Below are positions 27,517 through 36,990 of a stretch of 64,000 nucleotides of DNA, one piece after another. The position numbers and the translations under genes were made by a program. This DNA comes from Caproiciproducens galactitolivorans (GTDB taxonomy: Bacteria; Bacillota; Clostridia; Oscillospirales; Acutalibacteraceae): positions 434,001 to 498,000 of the forward strand of contig NZ_SRMQ01000001.1 of assembly GCF_004768785.1 (NCBI RefSeq), given 5' to 3'. The first letter of the stretch is position 1. The number at the start of each line of letters is the position of its first letter. Below the pieces are notes generated by a model that saw nothing but the letters and a program-made list of their open reading frames with translations, ran no database searches and was not told the origin of the DNA.

Positions 27517-27801
27517 TCAGGCGCTGTGAGCTTCTTTTGCAAGGTCTGCGTCGATGAGCGACAGCAGCTTGTCCGTGGGGGTTGCGCTGACCTCTGTCGG
27601 AAACACCGAGGTCACCTGAAAGACCTTCCCGCCGATGAGCATCTGCCGTTCACTGACCGCGTGATCGTCTTTTAGCCAGTACGCGGTATCTCGGAAGCTT
27701 GTGGCGACCGAGCCATTGCCGTCGTCCCGCAGCACGGCGCGTTCCGGGCGGTAACCACCCAGCATTCCTGTATCTCTGTATTCCTCATATTCAGTTCTCA
27801 T
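27517..27801 (-). CDS. TnpW-like element protein
   Basis: 94 residues from ATG 27801 behind AGAAAGGA. An alternative ATG at 27834 overlaps the relaxase stop but has no ribosome site. The C-terminal block MLIGGKVFQVTSVFPTEVSA then TPTDKLLSLIDADL resembles the TnpW family of Tn4451-type elements as I recall it (a short beta hairpin, then a helix). TnpW has no settled function. It lies between relaxase and recombinase, as in related elements. Confidence 0.6.
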   Translation of the reverse strand: MRTEYEEYRDTGMLGGYRPERAVLRDDGNGSVATSFRDTAYWLKDDHAVSERQMLIGGKVFQVTSVFPTEVSATPTDKLLSLIDADLAKEAHSA

Positions 27802-27834
27802 AAAAATCCTTTCTGCCATATTCGGCTGTATCAT

Positions 27835-28983
27835 TTACATCATGGTCATGGTGAAACCGAACTGTTCCTGCGCGTCCTCGTAGTCGATGCAGTTTTCCGG
27901 TTCCTGCTTCAGTTCATCAATAAAATCATTTAAGTTTTGGTCGTTGATCTGCTCATGGTCAGCGTTGGCGATGGCGTCCAGCAGCAGATACACGCCTGCG
28001 AAGGACAGCGCCGTAAGTGCGGCCAGCTCGGTGATGGCTTCCAGTTCGTCGTCCTCGCTGACGCCCTGCTCCAGATATTTGGCGTGGTGCAGAATCTCGT
28101 CCGTGAGCTTTCTGCCCTGTCTGGGCGCAGGTGCATCGACTACCGGCGCAGGCTTTGGCTTCAGCGCATCACGCTGCCATTCCCAGCCGGTGGCTCTCTC
28201 CGGTTCTTTTTTCTGCTCTCTGTAATCGAACTCCAACTCCATGTTGGTCTTGGAGTATCGCTCTCCGAACAACCGGTCGTCACGGCAGGGTTTTCCGTTG
28301 GGGCAGGTGTAGGTGATGGTTTTGCGGGTGTCCGACCACTTGACGAAGTATCCTTGGCGCTCCATATTGAAAATAAAATCCTCGCGGGTTTTGCTTTTGG
28401 CCATGGCGTCATCGATGGTCTGCTGGAGCTTATCCTTCCAACTGTTGCCCCGTGCCTGCGCCCTGCGCTGGGCACGGCTCGGTGTTTTGCTGCGCCCGAA
28501 GGTATAGGTGGGCAGTATTTCAAAGCCGTGCGCCTGACAGATCTCATCGGAGGACAGCCGCAGCCTGCGAATCGTGTCCGGGGCCTGATGCAGTTTTCGT
28601 CCGTTCTCAAAACTCACGGAGTTGATGATGAGATGCGAGTGAATGTGGGGCGCGTCGGTATGCGTAGCGATGAGGACTTCATAGTCCGGATAATTTTTCC
28701 GAGCGAACTCGCAGGCGATCTCATGCGCAGTCTGCGGAGAGATGTTTTCTCCCACCTTGAAGCTTTGGGTGTAATGGTAAAATTGAACGTCTCCGGTCTT
28801 TTGGTACTGTGCCTTGGTGGAGAGAAACTCTGAGATCGCCGTTTCCGTACAACAGTTCTGTCCGGTGATGAGGCGGGGGCCATCCGGCAGAAGCGTTTTG
28901 CTCTTTTGGCAGACATACCCGATCACGCCGCGCAGGGTGAAAGCGGACTGTTTTTTGTAGGGGATGTAATTAACGGTTGCCAT
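27835..28983 (-). CDS. Relaxase (MobA/VirD2-type mobilization nuclease)
   Basis: 382 residues. Nicks the element at oriT and pilots the strand during transfer. The three-His metal site is THTDAPHIHSHLIINS near residue 105-120. A candidate catalytic Tyr is in the N-terminal part (FYHYTQSF or VNYIPYKK). The N-terminal 230 residues carry the nuclease; the C-terminal part is acidic and Ala/Leu-rich. Its start overlaps the mobC end by 14 bases, so the two are translationally coupled. Confidence 0.92.
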   Translation of the reverse strand: MATVNYIPYKKQSAFTLRGVIGYVCQKSKTLLPDGPRLITGQNCCTETAISEFLSTKAQYQKTGDVQFYHYTQSFKVGENISPQTAHEIACEFARKNYPDYEVLIATHTDAPHIHSHLIINSVSFENGRKLHQAPDTIRRLRLSSDEICQAHGFEILPTYTFGRSKTPSRAQRRAQARGNSWKDKLQQTIDDAMAKSKTREDFIFNMERQGYFVKWSDTRKTITYTCPNGKPCRDDRLFGERYSKTNMELEFDYREQKKEPERATGWEWQRDALKPKPAPVVDAPAPRQGRKLTDEILHHAKYLEQGVSEDDELEAITELAALTALSFAGVYLLLDAIANADHEQINDQNLNDFIDELKQEPENCIDYEDAQEQFGFTMTMM

Positions 28984-29413
28984 GCGGTACCTCCGAGATT
29001 CCGAACAGCTCCATCATCTGGCGGCGGCGGTCAACTACGATTGGAGAAGGTGTCGGCTCACATTTAACTGCCTGTTCCGGCTCCGTTTGCGGTTCCGCTA
29101 CCAACGGAGCCGCACTCCCACTGCACAGTGCGGTGAGCCTGTCGAAGATACCGCCGAGAGCATCCTTGGTTTCACTCAGATCGACTGCCCGGAGTTGTCC
29201 CATGTTGGCGCGTACAGTCAGCTGGTTCAGGTTGTTGCCGATGGCTTTCAGTTCCCTTGTGAGCTCGTGGAGACCATCGATCACAACGATTTCCTTGTTA
29301 AAAATCGCGTGCCGGATGAAATCTGACTTGCTCATATTTGCTTTTCGTGCCAGAGTCTTTAGCGCCTGCCGTTCCTTTTCACAGGCCCTGAAGGTTTCAA
29401 ATTTGTCTTTCAT
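28970..29413 (-). CDS. MobC-like relaxosome protein
   Basis: 147 residues. The N-terminal ribbon-helix-helix-like part (KERQALKTLARKANMSKSDF) and the helix IGNNLNQLTVRANMGQ, typical of MobC, help the relaxase melt oriT. The C-terminal 50 residues are Pro/Glu-rich and probably disordered. It lies directly between the candidate oriT and the relaxase. Confidence 0.85.
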   Translation of the reverse strand: MKDKFETFRACEKERQALKTLARKANMSKSDFIRHAIFNKEIVVIDGLHELTRELKAIGNNLNQLTVRANMGQLRAVDLSETKDALGGIFDRLTALCSGSAAPLVAEPQTEPEQAVKCEPTPSPIVVDRRRQMMELFGISEVPHGNR

Positions 29414-29465
29414 TCAAGCGTTCTCCTTCTTATCAATTGTCGTTCCCCGCATCCGAAAGTGGGCA

Positions 29466-29578
29466 CGGGCTTCTGCCCGAAAACAGGCGAGGCGCAGGCG
29501 TATATACGCCTGCTCTGCTCGCCCCACCCTCGTCGGAGCAAAGTCCGCTTCAACTTGAAACGCCCTGCGAGGGTGGGC
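29466..29578. other. Candidate origin of transfer (oriT)
   Basis: The 277-base gap upstream of mobC holds a dense set of inverted repeats: CGGGC-TTCT-GCCCG (29467-29480), a perfect 20-base palindrome GCAGGCGTATATACGCCTGC (29494-29513), and CCCACCCTCG (29523-29532) paired with CGAGGGTGGG (29568-29577). This is the expected place and structure for oriT. The nick site cannot be read from sequence. Confidence 0.5.
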
Positions 29579-29690
29579 ATTTCTCGTCCGCTTTCTTGCT
29601 CCTCCTCTCAAAATCGAACCCGCTGCGCTGGGCTTCAATTTTGGCAATGGCAAAATGCAGAGAAAAGAAGAATGCAAGGATGCAGCCTCC

Positions 29691-30671
29691 TTAAACCGTT
29701 ACATCCTTACATCCTTGACCGGGCATCCGCCAGTACCAGCGTTCGCCCTGCTTCTCGGAAATCACGCCGAGATTCTTTTTCGCAATCATCAGCGTCCGCT
29801 GAGAGATGTCCAGCTCCGATGCTCGCTTCTGCACTTCCTCCGCAGGCGTTGGTTGGGTGAGCAGTTCCCGAAGGGCATCCTCCATCAGCATCGTCTTGGT
29901 CTGCACTGTGCCGCTGCCGGATAGAAGCTGCTCCACCGTCGTGTCGCAGCAGCCCTTCCACTGGAAGCCGGTGTCCGGGTCAAGCTCGAACGCGATGGAC
30001 GCGCCCTCCGGCGCGAGGCTGCTCTTGTCGTGAGCGACAACACGGATGTGCGGCTCATCCTTCAGCCTGCCCACCACCAAAACGCTTCGCGCCGCCGCGC
30101 GGAAGTCGATGGAGCCGAGACCGCGATACGAGGCCTTCTGCCCCTGCATCTTGTTCATGTGCCCGATGAGGATGACCGCACAGCCTGTCCGTTCCGCCAT
30201 GGCGCACAGCCGCTTAAAGATGGGGCGTATCTCGTTGGCGCGGTGCATATCCACATCGCTGCCGAGATAGGCCTGCAGCGGGTCGAGCACGATCAGCCTT
30301 GCGCCGGTTTCTCTCACGGCGGCCTCCAGCCGTTCGTCACTGAGCGTTAGCTCTTTTCTGCTCTCGTCGATGACCAGCACGCGGGAACAGTCTGCCCCAA
30401 ACGAGTCCAGCCTCGGCCTGATGGTATCCGCCAATCCATCCTCTGCCGTCTGATAGATTGCGCTCATGGGTTCCGCCGCCGTATCGCGCTCCGGCAGCGG
30501 CTCGCCCCGCGTGAGCAGCGCAATCATCGCCAGCACGAAGGTAGTCTTGCCCTCGCCTGGGTCGCCCTGAATGATCGTTACCTTTCCCAGCGGGATATAC
30601 GGATACCACAGCCACTTCACCTCCTCCGCCTGCACGTCGCTCATGGAGATGAGCTTGAGATCCTGTTTCAT
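29691..30671 (-). CDS. RepA-like RecA-fold ATPase (hexameric replicative helicase type)
   Basis: 326 residues. Walker A is IIQGDPGEGKTTFVLAMIAL near residue 34, Walker B ARLIVLDPLQAYLG, and further motifs are VILIGHMNKMQG and YRGLGSIDFRAAARSVLVVG. The C-terminal 80 residues form a winged-helix-like domain (TPAEEVQKRASELDISQRTL). It resembles RepA helicases of plasmids and the AAA ATPases of Clostridia mobile elements, so it may support replication of the excised circle. Confidence 0.85.
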   Translation of the reverse strand: MKQDLKLISMSDVQAEEVKWLWYPYIPLGKVTIIQGDPGEGKTTFVLAMIALLTRGEPLPERDTAAEPMSAIYQTAEDGLADTIRPRLDSFGADCSRVLVIDESRKELTLSDERLEAAVRETGARLIVLDPLQAYLGSDVDMHRANEIRPIFKRLCAMAERTGCAVILIGHMNKMQGQKASYRGLGSIDFRAAARSVLVVGRLKDEPHIRVVAHDKSSLAPEGASIAFELDPDTGFQWKGCCDTTVEQLLSGSGTVQTKTMLMEDALRELLTQPTPAEEVQKRASELDISQRTLMIAKKNLGVISEKQGERWYWRMPGQGCKDVTV

Positions 30672-30806
30672 TGATTGTTCGTCCTTTCAAAAAAAGTAGG
30701 AGCGAATTTCTTCGCCCCTCTACTATGATTGTGTCGAAAAATATGGTAGTCTTATAGAAGGCAAGGACAATTAAAATAACAGGCAGGACAAATAACGGAG
30801 GCGGCT

Positions 30807-31802
30807 ATGGACGGCGACATTGTTTTCTATACCCACGACGATCTCATCGAACTAAACGGTACACTGCTGCGCGCCGGTGAGCTGACTGTGGACATCCTCA
30901 ATCTCACGCCGGACGAGTATGCCGTCATGGCTGATACGTTCAAGCGAGCGCAGGCAGCGGAGGATGACTGTGGGCTGGACGCGCTGGATGCGCTTCTGCG
31001 CCGTCGGAAGCTGTTTGCGCTCCTCGCGCCGTGGCAGTGGGAGGACTTTCAGCACAGGCTTACCCGCTATGAGCGGTATCTCCACGACATCCGCGTATTC
31101 AACACCACTATCCAGAACTTCATTCAGCATCTGGTTTCGCACCTGCTGAAAAACGATCCGGAGAACTATGCCGCCGCCCTGCACGACTTTTACACCGAGC
31201 CGCGCTTTGTGCAGAAATATATCGTCACGCCGCTGACCCACGGCACCGACTGCTACACGACCCATGACCGCTACGCGCTCTCCTATGTCCCGCGGGAGAT
31301 GGCGGACGGGCACTTCGCCATCTGCGAGGAGCAGATTACCGACAGCATACAGGCGGTGCTGAAAGCGGATTATATGCACGCGCTGAACGCCGGCAGGAAC
31401 ATCCTCCGCTGCAAGGTCTGCGGGAATTATTTCATGTTAAAGGGCGGGGCCCACGCGCTCTATTGTGAGGGAACCAGTCCCTACGACAGTCGCTTTACCT
31501 GCCGGCAGTTCGGAACCCATGAGGTGCAGAAGGAGCTTGCGCGGGATATCCCCAAGCTGCGCGTCAAGCTCACAGCCTTTGAACGCATCACCAAGGATAT
31601 GCGCCGGGAGGTCATTACCCGTGAGGAGGCCCGCATCGCCAAGGATACTGTGCGGGACGCGCTCTACGACGCGCTGCGCCGGAGCGACCTTTCGCTGGAT
31701 GATTTTGAGCGTGAGGTATCCTCCGAGTCTGTCTACACCCGCTGCGGCATCACGCGGAAAGCGAAGCCCCGCGGCAGGCCGAAAAAGGACGGCGCGCCAT
31801 GA
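30807..31802 (+). CDS. DUF6076-like element protein with zinc-finger and AT-hook-like tail
   Basis: 331 residues, divergent from the RepA-like gene. A mostly helical N-terminal region leads to a Cys cluster (ILRCKVCGNYFMLKGGAHAL then YCEG and FTCRQFG), which should bind zinc. The very end reads KAKPRGRPKKDGAP, an AT-hook-type minor-groove motif. The overall pattern fits the DUF6076 family as I remember it, common on Clostridia elements next to a sigma-factor gene. The ATGA overlap with that gene shows coupled expression. A regulatory or DNA-binding role is inferred. Confidence 0.7.
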   Translation: MDGDIVFYTHDDLIELNGTLLRAGELTVDILNLTPDEYAVMADTFKRAQAAEDDCGLDALDALLRRRKLFALLAPWQWEDFQHRLTRYERYLHDIRVFNTTIQNFIQHLVSHLLKNDPENYAAALHDFYTEPRFVQKYIVTPLTHGTDCYTTHDRYALSYVPREMADGHFAICEEQITDSIQAVLKADYMHALNAGRNILRCKVCGNYFMLKGGAHALYCEGTSPYDSRFTCRQFGTHEVQKELARDIPKLRVKLTAFERITKDMRREVITREEARIAKDTVRDALYDALRRSDLSLDDFEREVSSESVYTRCGITRKAKPRGRPKKDGAP

Positions 31803-32713
31803 AGCTCGGCGTAACTAACGAGGAGTTGATGACGCGCTATGCGGAGGGAGATTGCTCGGCTCAGGATGCCCTGTGTGAACAGAATCGGGGACTGATCCAT
31901 GACCGCGCCGAGAGAATTGCTTTTCTCTATAACTGCTATCGCTTCAATGACCGGGGGAATCCCACGGCCTACACGATCGAGCTGCTCTCCGATCTGGAGA
32001 GTGAGGGGATGGCTGCATTCATCGAATGTACCTGCGGCGGCGGATACATCCCCTCCAAGGGAATGCTGACCACCTATGCCGTGCCGTTTATCGACGGCGC
32101 CATGCGGCGATATCTGGAATCCAGCATGGGCACACTGGCCATTGACCGGGGCAGCATGACGCTGGTGCGAAAAGCGCAGGAGCTGTACCATGTCCAAAGA
32201 ATGACAGTGGATGAGATTGCGTCCGAGCTGAACATTCCCCTGTGGCTGGCCGCGAAGCATATCAAATACGCGACGCACTTTCTCTCCGTCTATGACCTTG
32301 CGCACCATGACGATGACGACGACAGCGGTGATTACGGTGACGACGTCTACGACTACATTGCGGAGCAAACCACGCTTGATCCGCCTGATACAGCTCTCCG
32401 CAAAAAGTTTCGGCATGAGTACCTGCAGGGGCTGTTCCAAAAGCTGTCCAAGAAGGAGCAGGACATTCTCGGCAAGTGCTACGGCGTGTTCGGCTACGCG
32501 CGGGCACCGCTGGACGAGATCGCCATGTATCACTTCATGAAAACCGACGGGGTGGAGAAGGCGCGTGTCCGGGCGCTCGGGAAACTGCAAAAGCTCATGC
32601 GCGAGTATCCGAATCCGTATGCACTGGCAGAGGCGACTGTTCACAGAGCCGTTCGGGAGTACGACGCTGATGAGGACTATTCCACGCCGCAGGGCGCATG
32701 GTATGAGGCGTAA
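31799..32713 (+). CDS. Sigma-70-like factor of the element
   Basis: 304 residues. Region 2-like helices carry LLSDLESEGMAAFIECTCGG and MLTTYAVPFIDGAMRRYLE. A region 3-like HTH follows (MTVDEIASELNIPLWLAAKH), then an Asp-rich linker (AHHDDDDDSGDYGDDVYD) and a region 4-like helix set (LSKKEQDILGKCYGVFGY, KARVRALGKLQKLMREY). It overlaps the upstream gene as ATGA. It probably directs transcription of element genes. A 27-residue Arg/Lys-rich frame overlapping its end (32702-32785) is too short to call. Confidence 0.8.
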   Translation: MKLGVTNEELMTRYAEGDCSAQDALCEQNRGLIHDRAERIAFLYNCYRFNDRGNPTAYTIELLSDLESEGMAAFIECTCGGGYIPSKGMLTTYAVPFIDGAMRRYLESSMGTLAIDRGSMTLVRKAQELYHVQRMTVDEIASELNIPLWLAAKHIKYATHFLSVYDLAHHDDDDDSGDYGDDVYDYIAEQTTLDPPDTALRKKFRHEYLQGLFQKLSKKEQDILGKCYGVFGYARAPLDEIAMYHFMKTDGVEKARVRALGKLQKLMREYPNPYALAEATVHRAVREYDADEDYSTPQGAWYEA

Positions 32714-32886
32714 CAAAAGTAGCGGCCGTGACCACGCAGGAGAAGCGCAGAACCGGCGCAAAGGCAAATATAAAAAGATCGTCTAATATTTACGATGGGC
32801 CTGTGATAACTGTTGTCGCAGGCCCATTGACGTCCAGATAAAGAAATCAGTGGGCCATCTTGACTCACTGATTCTCACAGTGGTAT

Positions 32887-33612
32887 TCAATCCATGATCC
32901 TCGCATTCGGATCATCCGGCGGCGTGGTGTCCGGCTTGTAGTCGGGTGGGGTACCGCTTTTCTCCGGTACGCCATTGATACTCTGGTCGATGACCTCGCC
33001 GGTCGGCTCCTGGCAGTCGTCAGGTTGTGCTGGTGTGGAGATGTGCGTCGGCGTTTCGTCCTCGCCGCCCATGATGCCCACCTTGTTGCCGTTTTCGTAC
33101 ATGGTGTAGTCCTCCGTCCGCTGATTTGGCCCGCTCCATTCGATCAGGCCGAAGCCGGGAACGTCGTAGTAAGCATGACCGTCAATCCAGATTGTGTCCG
33201 GGCCAAAGGTAGTTGGATAGGTAGTCTTTTTGCCGATAAGGTTACCCTCGCTATCGTAGAGATATTCTTCCGAATAGACATTTTCCGGGTAGACATCGGT
33301 GTGGTAGGGATCGCCATTATCCGCAACTGTTGTGATGGAAGTTGCGAGCGTTGGAGCCTGTCTCGATTTCGGCGCCGGAGTGGGTGCATCGCCATCAAGC
33401 TGCTTTTCTTTCTCTGCCGTTGGTTCCGTGGGCAGTTCAAGCATATCAGCCGTGGGTTCGGACGGCGCTTTCGTCCCGACTTCTTCTGCAGAAATTGCGC
33501 TGGAAACGACCTCGGCGGATACTTTCTCGCCAGTGCTGCGCTGCGGCCACACAAGGGCGTACAGCGCCCCACAGGCGGCAAGTATCACGACGACTGCAAC
33601 AATTCTTTTCAT
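32887..33612 (-). CDS. Secreted or membrane-anchored element protein (DUF6550-like)
   Basis: 241 residues with an N-terminal hydrophobic segment (IVAVVVILAACGALYALVW), a Thr/Pro/Glu-rich low-complexity linker, a Tyr/Gly-rich middle (YPENVYSEEYLYDSEGNLIG) and a Pro/Asp-rich tail. It has no catalytic motif. Proteins of this shape, which I recall as DUF6550, recur beside DUF6809-like genes on Clostridia elements. Its start overlaps the stop of the upstream gene (ATGA). It acts outside the cytoplasm. The 173 bases after it hold only weak inverted repeats. Confidence 0.55.
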   Translation of the reverse strand: MKRIVAVVVILAACGALYALVWPQRSTGEKVSAEVVSSAISAEEVGTKAPSEPTADMLELPTEPTAEKEKQLDGDAPTPAPKSRQAPTLATSITTVADNGDPYHTDVYPENVYSEEYLYDSEGNLIGKKTTYPTTFGPDTIWIDGHAYYDVPGFGLIEWSGPNQRTEDYTMYENGNKVGIMGGEDETPTHISTPAQPDDCQEPTGEVIDQSINGVPEKSGTPPDYKPDTTPPDDPNARIMD

Positions 33613-33926
33613 ACCTTTTCTCCTTCTTCCAATACAAAATGAGCGCTCCGCTCGACCTCGTCAGTCAAAGCGGAACGCTCATGTTCCAGATGGTTTAATT
33701 CAGTTGTCAGCTTCCACGCCAATTCAAATCCGCAGAGAAAGCTGTCCAGTGACACCGCGTTTGCGATGGCGGTCTCATCATCGATAAGCCGCAGCACCAG
33801 CTTTCGTTCCGGCTTTCCGAGCCGCAGCCGCAGCAGATTATGATTTGCCTCCACCGATGCCTGCAGCGCCGCCAGTTTCGTCTTCTCATAGAATTGGTCG
33901 TACAGCGATTCCAGTATCTTTTCCAT
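33609..33926 (-). CDS. Small helical element protein (DUF6809-like)
   Basis: 105 residues, almost entirely helical: ILESLYDQFYEKTKLAALQA, an Arg/Leu-rich middle, then FLCGFELAWKLTTELNHLEH. The pattern, with its Phe-x-x-Gly-Phe-x-x-Ala turn, fits what I recall as DUF6809. No function is known. It is coupled to the DUF6550-like gene and lies 67 bases downstream of res. Confidence 0.6.
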   Translation of the reverse strand: MEKILESLYDQFYEKTKLAALQASVEANHNLLRLRLGKPERKLVLRLIDDETAIANAVSLDSFLCGFELAWKLTTELNHLEHERSALTDEVERSAHFVLEEGEKV

Positions 33927-33993
33927 GTGCCTCGCCCTCCTTTAGCAAGACACAATACCACAGGAAGCAAGGAATAGCTATCGGTTTGTGGAT

Positions 33994-36990
33994 TTATTGC
34001 ACATAATTTTCAACAAACTTATCGTAATCATCAGCTTTAACAAATTTGGCTCCCTGCCCCAGCGCTGCGAAATGTTTTTCGCCACAGCGAATCTTCGCAC
34101 TCTCGGTGGGTCGCAGAGCATCAGCCAGAATATTGCCTTTTGTCTCTACTACGAAGTATAGCCTATTCTGCCCGTTGTCCTCGATGACCACCGCCCAGTC
34201 CGGGTTGTAACTGCCCAGCGGGGTGGCGATCTTGAACCAATCCGGCAGCTTGGCGTAGACCTTGACGCTCTCGTTGCCCTCGAAACGTTCGGCAAAGCTG
34301 CGCTCCACCTCGCTGTCGTAGACCACATAGTTATATACGCTGCGCTGGCTCTCAATCATATTCCGATTCAGATAGCCGGTCAGTTCCTCAGAATCAAACA
34401 GCTCCTGGGCATAGAACTCACTGTCTCCCAGCTTCGTATACTTGATGCCGTCCACGATCAGCAGGCGCATTACCGAGGCAATCGTTTTGGCGGCATCCTC
34501 CATATATGCCTGCGGGTTTTTCTTGAACAGCGGCAGCGTTTTGCTGCGGGTGAGAATCTCCACAATAGTACGTCTGGTCAGGTTGGTGCGGTTTTGCAGA
34601 TAGGTCACAATGTCCGGCAGGTTTTCCTTGACATCTGCCGCCAGCACCGAAAGCCGCTGCGTCTCGGCTGCGGCTACGCCGCCCTCAGTCACACTGACCT
34701 TCGCCTTGGAATACACCAGCTTGGCCGCGCCCACATTCAGGTTCATCTGCAGATTGTCGCAGCATTTTTGAATCAATTCTTCGGAATCAAAGTCCACCCG
34801 GTAGGTGGTTTTATACTTGATCTTTTCCCACAGGGCCTTAAAATCCTCGCCTAAAAACAGCTCCTTGTTCAGCGCTACCACACGCTTGTCCGCCGCCGGC
34901 TTGATATTCAGGTTGCCGCTGGCCTTCTTGCAGACTGCCGCAATGGCGTCGCGCTGCTCGGCGACTGCTTCCGGCACGGTAAGCGTGTTGCTTTTCAGCG
35001 CTGTCTTCAGCGTATCCGTTACCTGATCCTTGCCGTCGATATAGCCGCAAGCCTTGAACGCATGATAGATAAGCTCCGATTTTTCCGCACCGAGGTAGGC
35101 AGCGCTGCCATCGGCCTGCTTGACCGGGATATTGGCAAAGCTGTGGCTTTCCAGCACGCCGAAACGAATACCCTCGTCGGTTTCATACTCGCTTTGCAGC
35201 TTCTTGGCAAAAACATCGTAACTCTCGTTTGCCATGACCGTCAGCGTGTTAATGGCAAAGCCGTGCTGGCGTTCACCGTTCTGATTGACGCACAGGCGCA
35301 GACCGCGCCCGATCTCCTGCCGCTTTTTCACATCGCTCTTGGTTTCGTTCAGCGTGCAGATCTGGAACACATTGGGGTTGTCCCAGCCCTCACGCAGGGC
35401 GGAGTGAGAAAAGATAAAGCGCAGGGGACATTCAAAAGAAAGCAGCCATTCCTTATTCCGCATAATCGTATTAAATGCCGTTTCGTCATCAGCATTTGCG
35501 CGGATATTTCCGGTTTTATCTTCTTTGCTGTCCTTAAATTGTTTTGTCTTTTTATCTATAGAAAAGTATCCGTCATGTACCTTTTCCACCGGGGTATCCA
35601 CGTCCACATCCTCAAACAGGGTGCGATATTTGGGGCGGGCAATCAGTTCCTTGTAGCTGCGCTCAAAAATCACGGCATAAGGGCCCTTGCAGGCATTGCC
35701 GTTCTCGTCGTAATAGCGGTAGTTTGCCACTCGGTCGATAAAGAACAGGCTCAGCACCTTGATGCCGCGATGGTTCAGCGCCAGTTCCTTGTTCAGATGT
35801 TCCTCAATGGTCTTGCGGATCTGCTGCTCTTTAATGGCAAGGTCATCAATGTCGCCCACGGCCTCGCCGATGCGCAGAATCGTGGGCTTGGTAGAAAAGC
35901 TGACATATTCGTTGCCCTGTTCGCAGTAGATTTCATCCACAAGGTAGTTATCATAGACCTCGCGGCCGCCGGTGAGCTGCTGCAAATCGTCCCCGGCGCG
36001 CGCAGTCACGCTCTTGCGTTTGACCGCACCCTTCACTTCACAGTCCAGCTCAATTTTCGCCGTAATGGGCGATTTTTTGTTGTCCACACTCAGCAGCTTC
36101 ATGTAGGCGTTGTTGTGATAGTCCACGCTCTCAAAGCTGGCCACCTCGATCTGCTTCACCAGCTCCATGTCAAAGGCGTCCACCGCGTCCAACTTATAGA
36201 CCAGATTGTGTTTTACCACATGGGTGGCGGAAAAGCGCAGAGTACATAGGGCGTTCAGCGACGCCATGGCCTTTTTGGATGCCACCGCACCATTTCCCTC
36301 CACCGACTGCGGCTCGTCCACAATGACAAAGGGGCGTGTTTCCTGAATCAGCTCGATGGGGCGCATACCGTTGAGCTTGTCGTTCTGGCGGTGGATGATG
36401 TTGGCTTTGTTTTCCTTGTCCGGGTCGTCAAAGCTCTTGCGGAACGCGTCAATGTTAATGACCATGATGGAAATATGATCGCTGACGGCGAAGGAGCGCA
36501 CCTGCTCCAGCTTGTTGCTGTCGTAGATGAAGTAGTCGTATACCGTGTTGTCGTAGAGGTTGCCGAAATGCTCCTGCGTGATTTGCAGGTTTTTATAGAC
36601 GCCCTCTTTGATGGCGATGCTGGGCACCACGATAACAAACTTGGAAAAGCCGTAGGCCTTATTCAGCTCGAAAATGGTGCGCAGATACACATAGGTCTTG
36701 CCGGTGCCGGTCTCCATCTCCACGTCGAAATCGTATGTATTCTTTTTCAGCGCCTTGGTCTGGGGCAGGCCGTTGCGTAACTGCACCGCCTGCAAATTGG
36801 CGAGAAGCTCATCCTCGGTCAGCTCCAGCTTGTTGCCGATGCCGTGGTTCGTGTCCTCCATGCCGACCTGCCCGGCGTAGGCGGATACGGTGAAGTTGGA
36901 CTGCTTGGGCGTCTGGCCCCGAAAGAGGTCGACCACAGAGGAAATCGCCTGCTCCTGATATTGGAGGTTCGCGTCAAATTGAAGTTTCAT
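33994..36990 (-). CDS. Type III restriction endonuclease subunit (Res)
   Basis: 998 residues. Superfamily 2 helicase motor: Walker A in VEMETGTGKTYVYLRTIFEL near residue 120, motif II VDEPQSVEG, motif III RFSATHV, motif VI EIGRGLRLCVN. The C-terminal PD-(D/E)xK nuclease is visible as NPDWAVVIED followed by YFVVETKGN. With Mod it would translocate along DNA and cut next to unmodified sites lying head-to-head. Its ATG overlaps the end of the HEPN-like gene, so it is the last member of the operon. The length is normal for Res. Confidence 0.95.
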   Translation of the reverse strand: MKLQFDANLQYQEQAISSVVDLFRGQTPKQSNFTVSAYAGQVGMEDTNHGIGNKLELTEDELLANLQAVQLRNGLPQTKALKKNTYDFDVEMETGTGKTYVYLRTIFELNKAYGFSKFVIVVPSIAIKEGVYKNLQITQEHFGNLYDNTVYDYFIYDSNKLEQVRSFAVSDHISIMVINIDAFRKSFDDPDKENKANIIHRQNDKLNGMRPIELIQETRPFVIVDEPQSVEGNGAVASKKAMASLNALCTLRFSATHVVKHNLVYKLDAVDAFDMELVKQIEVASFESVDYHNNAYMKLLSVDNKKSPITAKIELDCEVKGAVKRKSVTARAGDDLQQLTGGREVYDNYLVDEIYCEQGNEYVSFSTKPTILRIGEAVGDIDDLAIKEQQIRKTIEEHLNKELALNHRGIKVLSLFFIDRVANYRYYDENGNACKGPYAVIFERSYKELIARPKYRTLFEDVDVDTPVEKVHDGYFSIDKKTKQFKDSKEDKTGNIRANADDETAFNTIMRNKEWLLSFECPLRFIFSHSALREGWDNPNVFQICTLNETKSDVKKRQEIGRGLRLCVNQNGERQHGFAINTLTVMANESYDVFAKKLQSEYETDEGIRFGVLESHSFANIPVKQADGSAAYLGAEKSELIYHAFKACGYIDGKDQVTDTLKTALKSNTLTVPEAVAEQRDAIAAVCKKASGNLNIKPAADKRVVALNKELFLGEDFKALWEKIKYKTTYRVDFDSEELIQKCCDNLQMNLNVGAAKLVYSKAKVSVTEGGVAAAETQRLSVLAADVKENLPDIVTYLQNRTNLTRRTIVEILTRSKTLPLFKKNPQAYMEDAAKTIASVMRLLIVDGIKYTKLGDSEFYAQELFDSEELTGYLNRNMIESQRSVYNYVVYDSEVERSFAERFEGNESVKVYAKLPDWFKIATPLGSYNPDWAVVIEDNGQNRLYFVVETKGNILADALRPTESAKIRCGEKHFAALGQGAKFVKADDYDKFVENYVQ

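Noticed and set aside
27937-28833. 298-residue plus-strand frame
   Set aside because: Antisense to the relaxase, whose HTDAPHIHSH motif fixes the real strand.
35062-36249. 395-residue plus-strand open frame
   Set aside because: Antisense shadow of res; no ribosome site, and the res frame carries clear helicase motifs.
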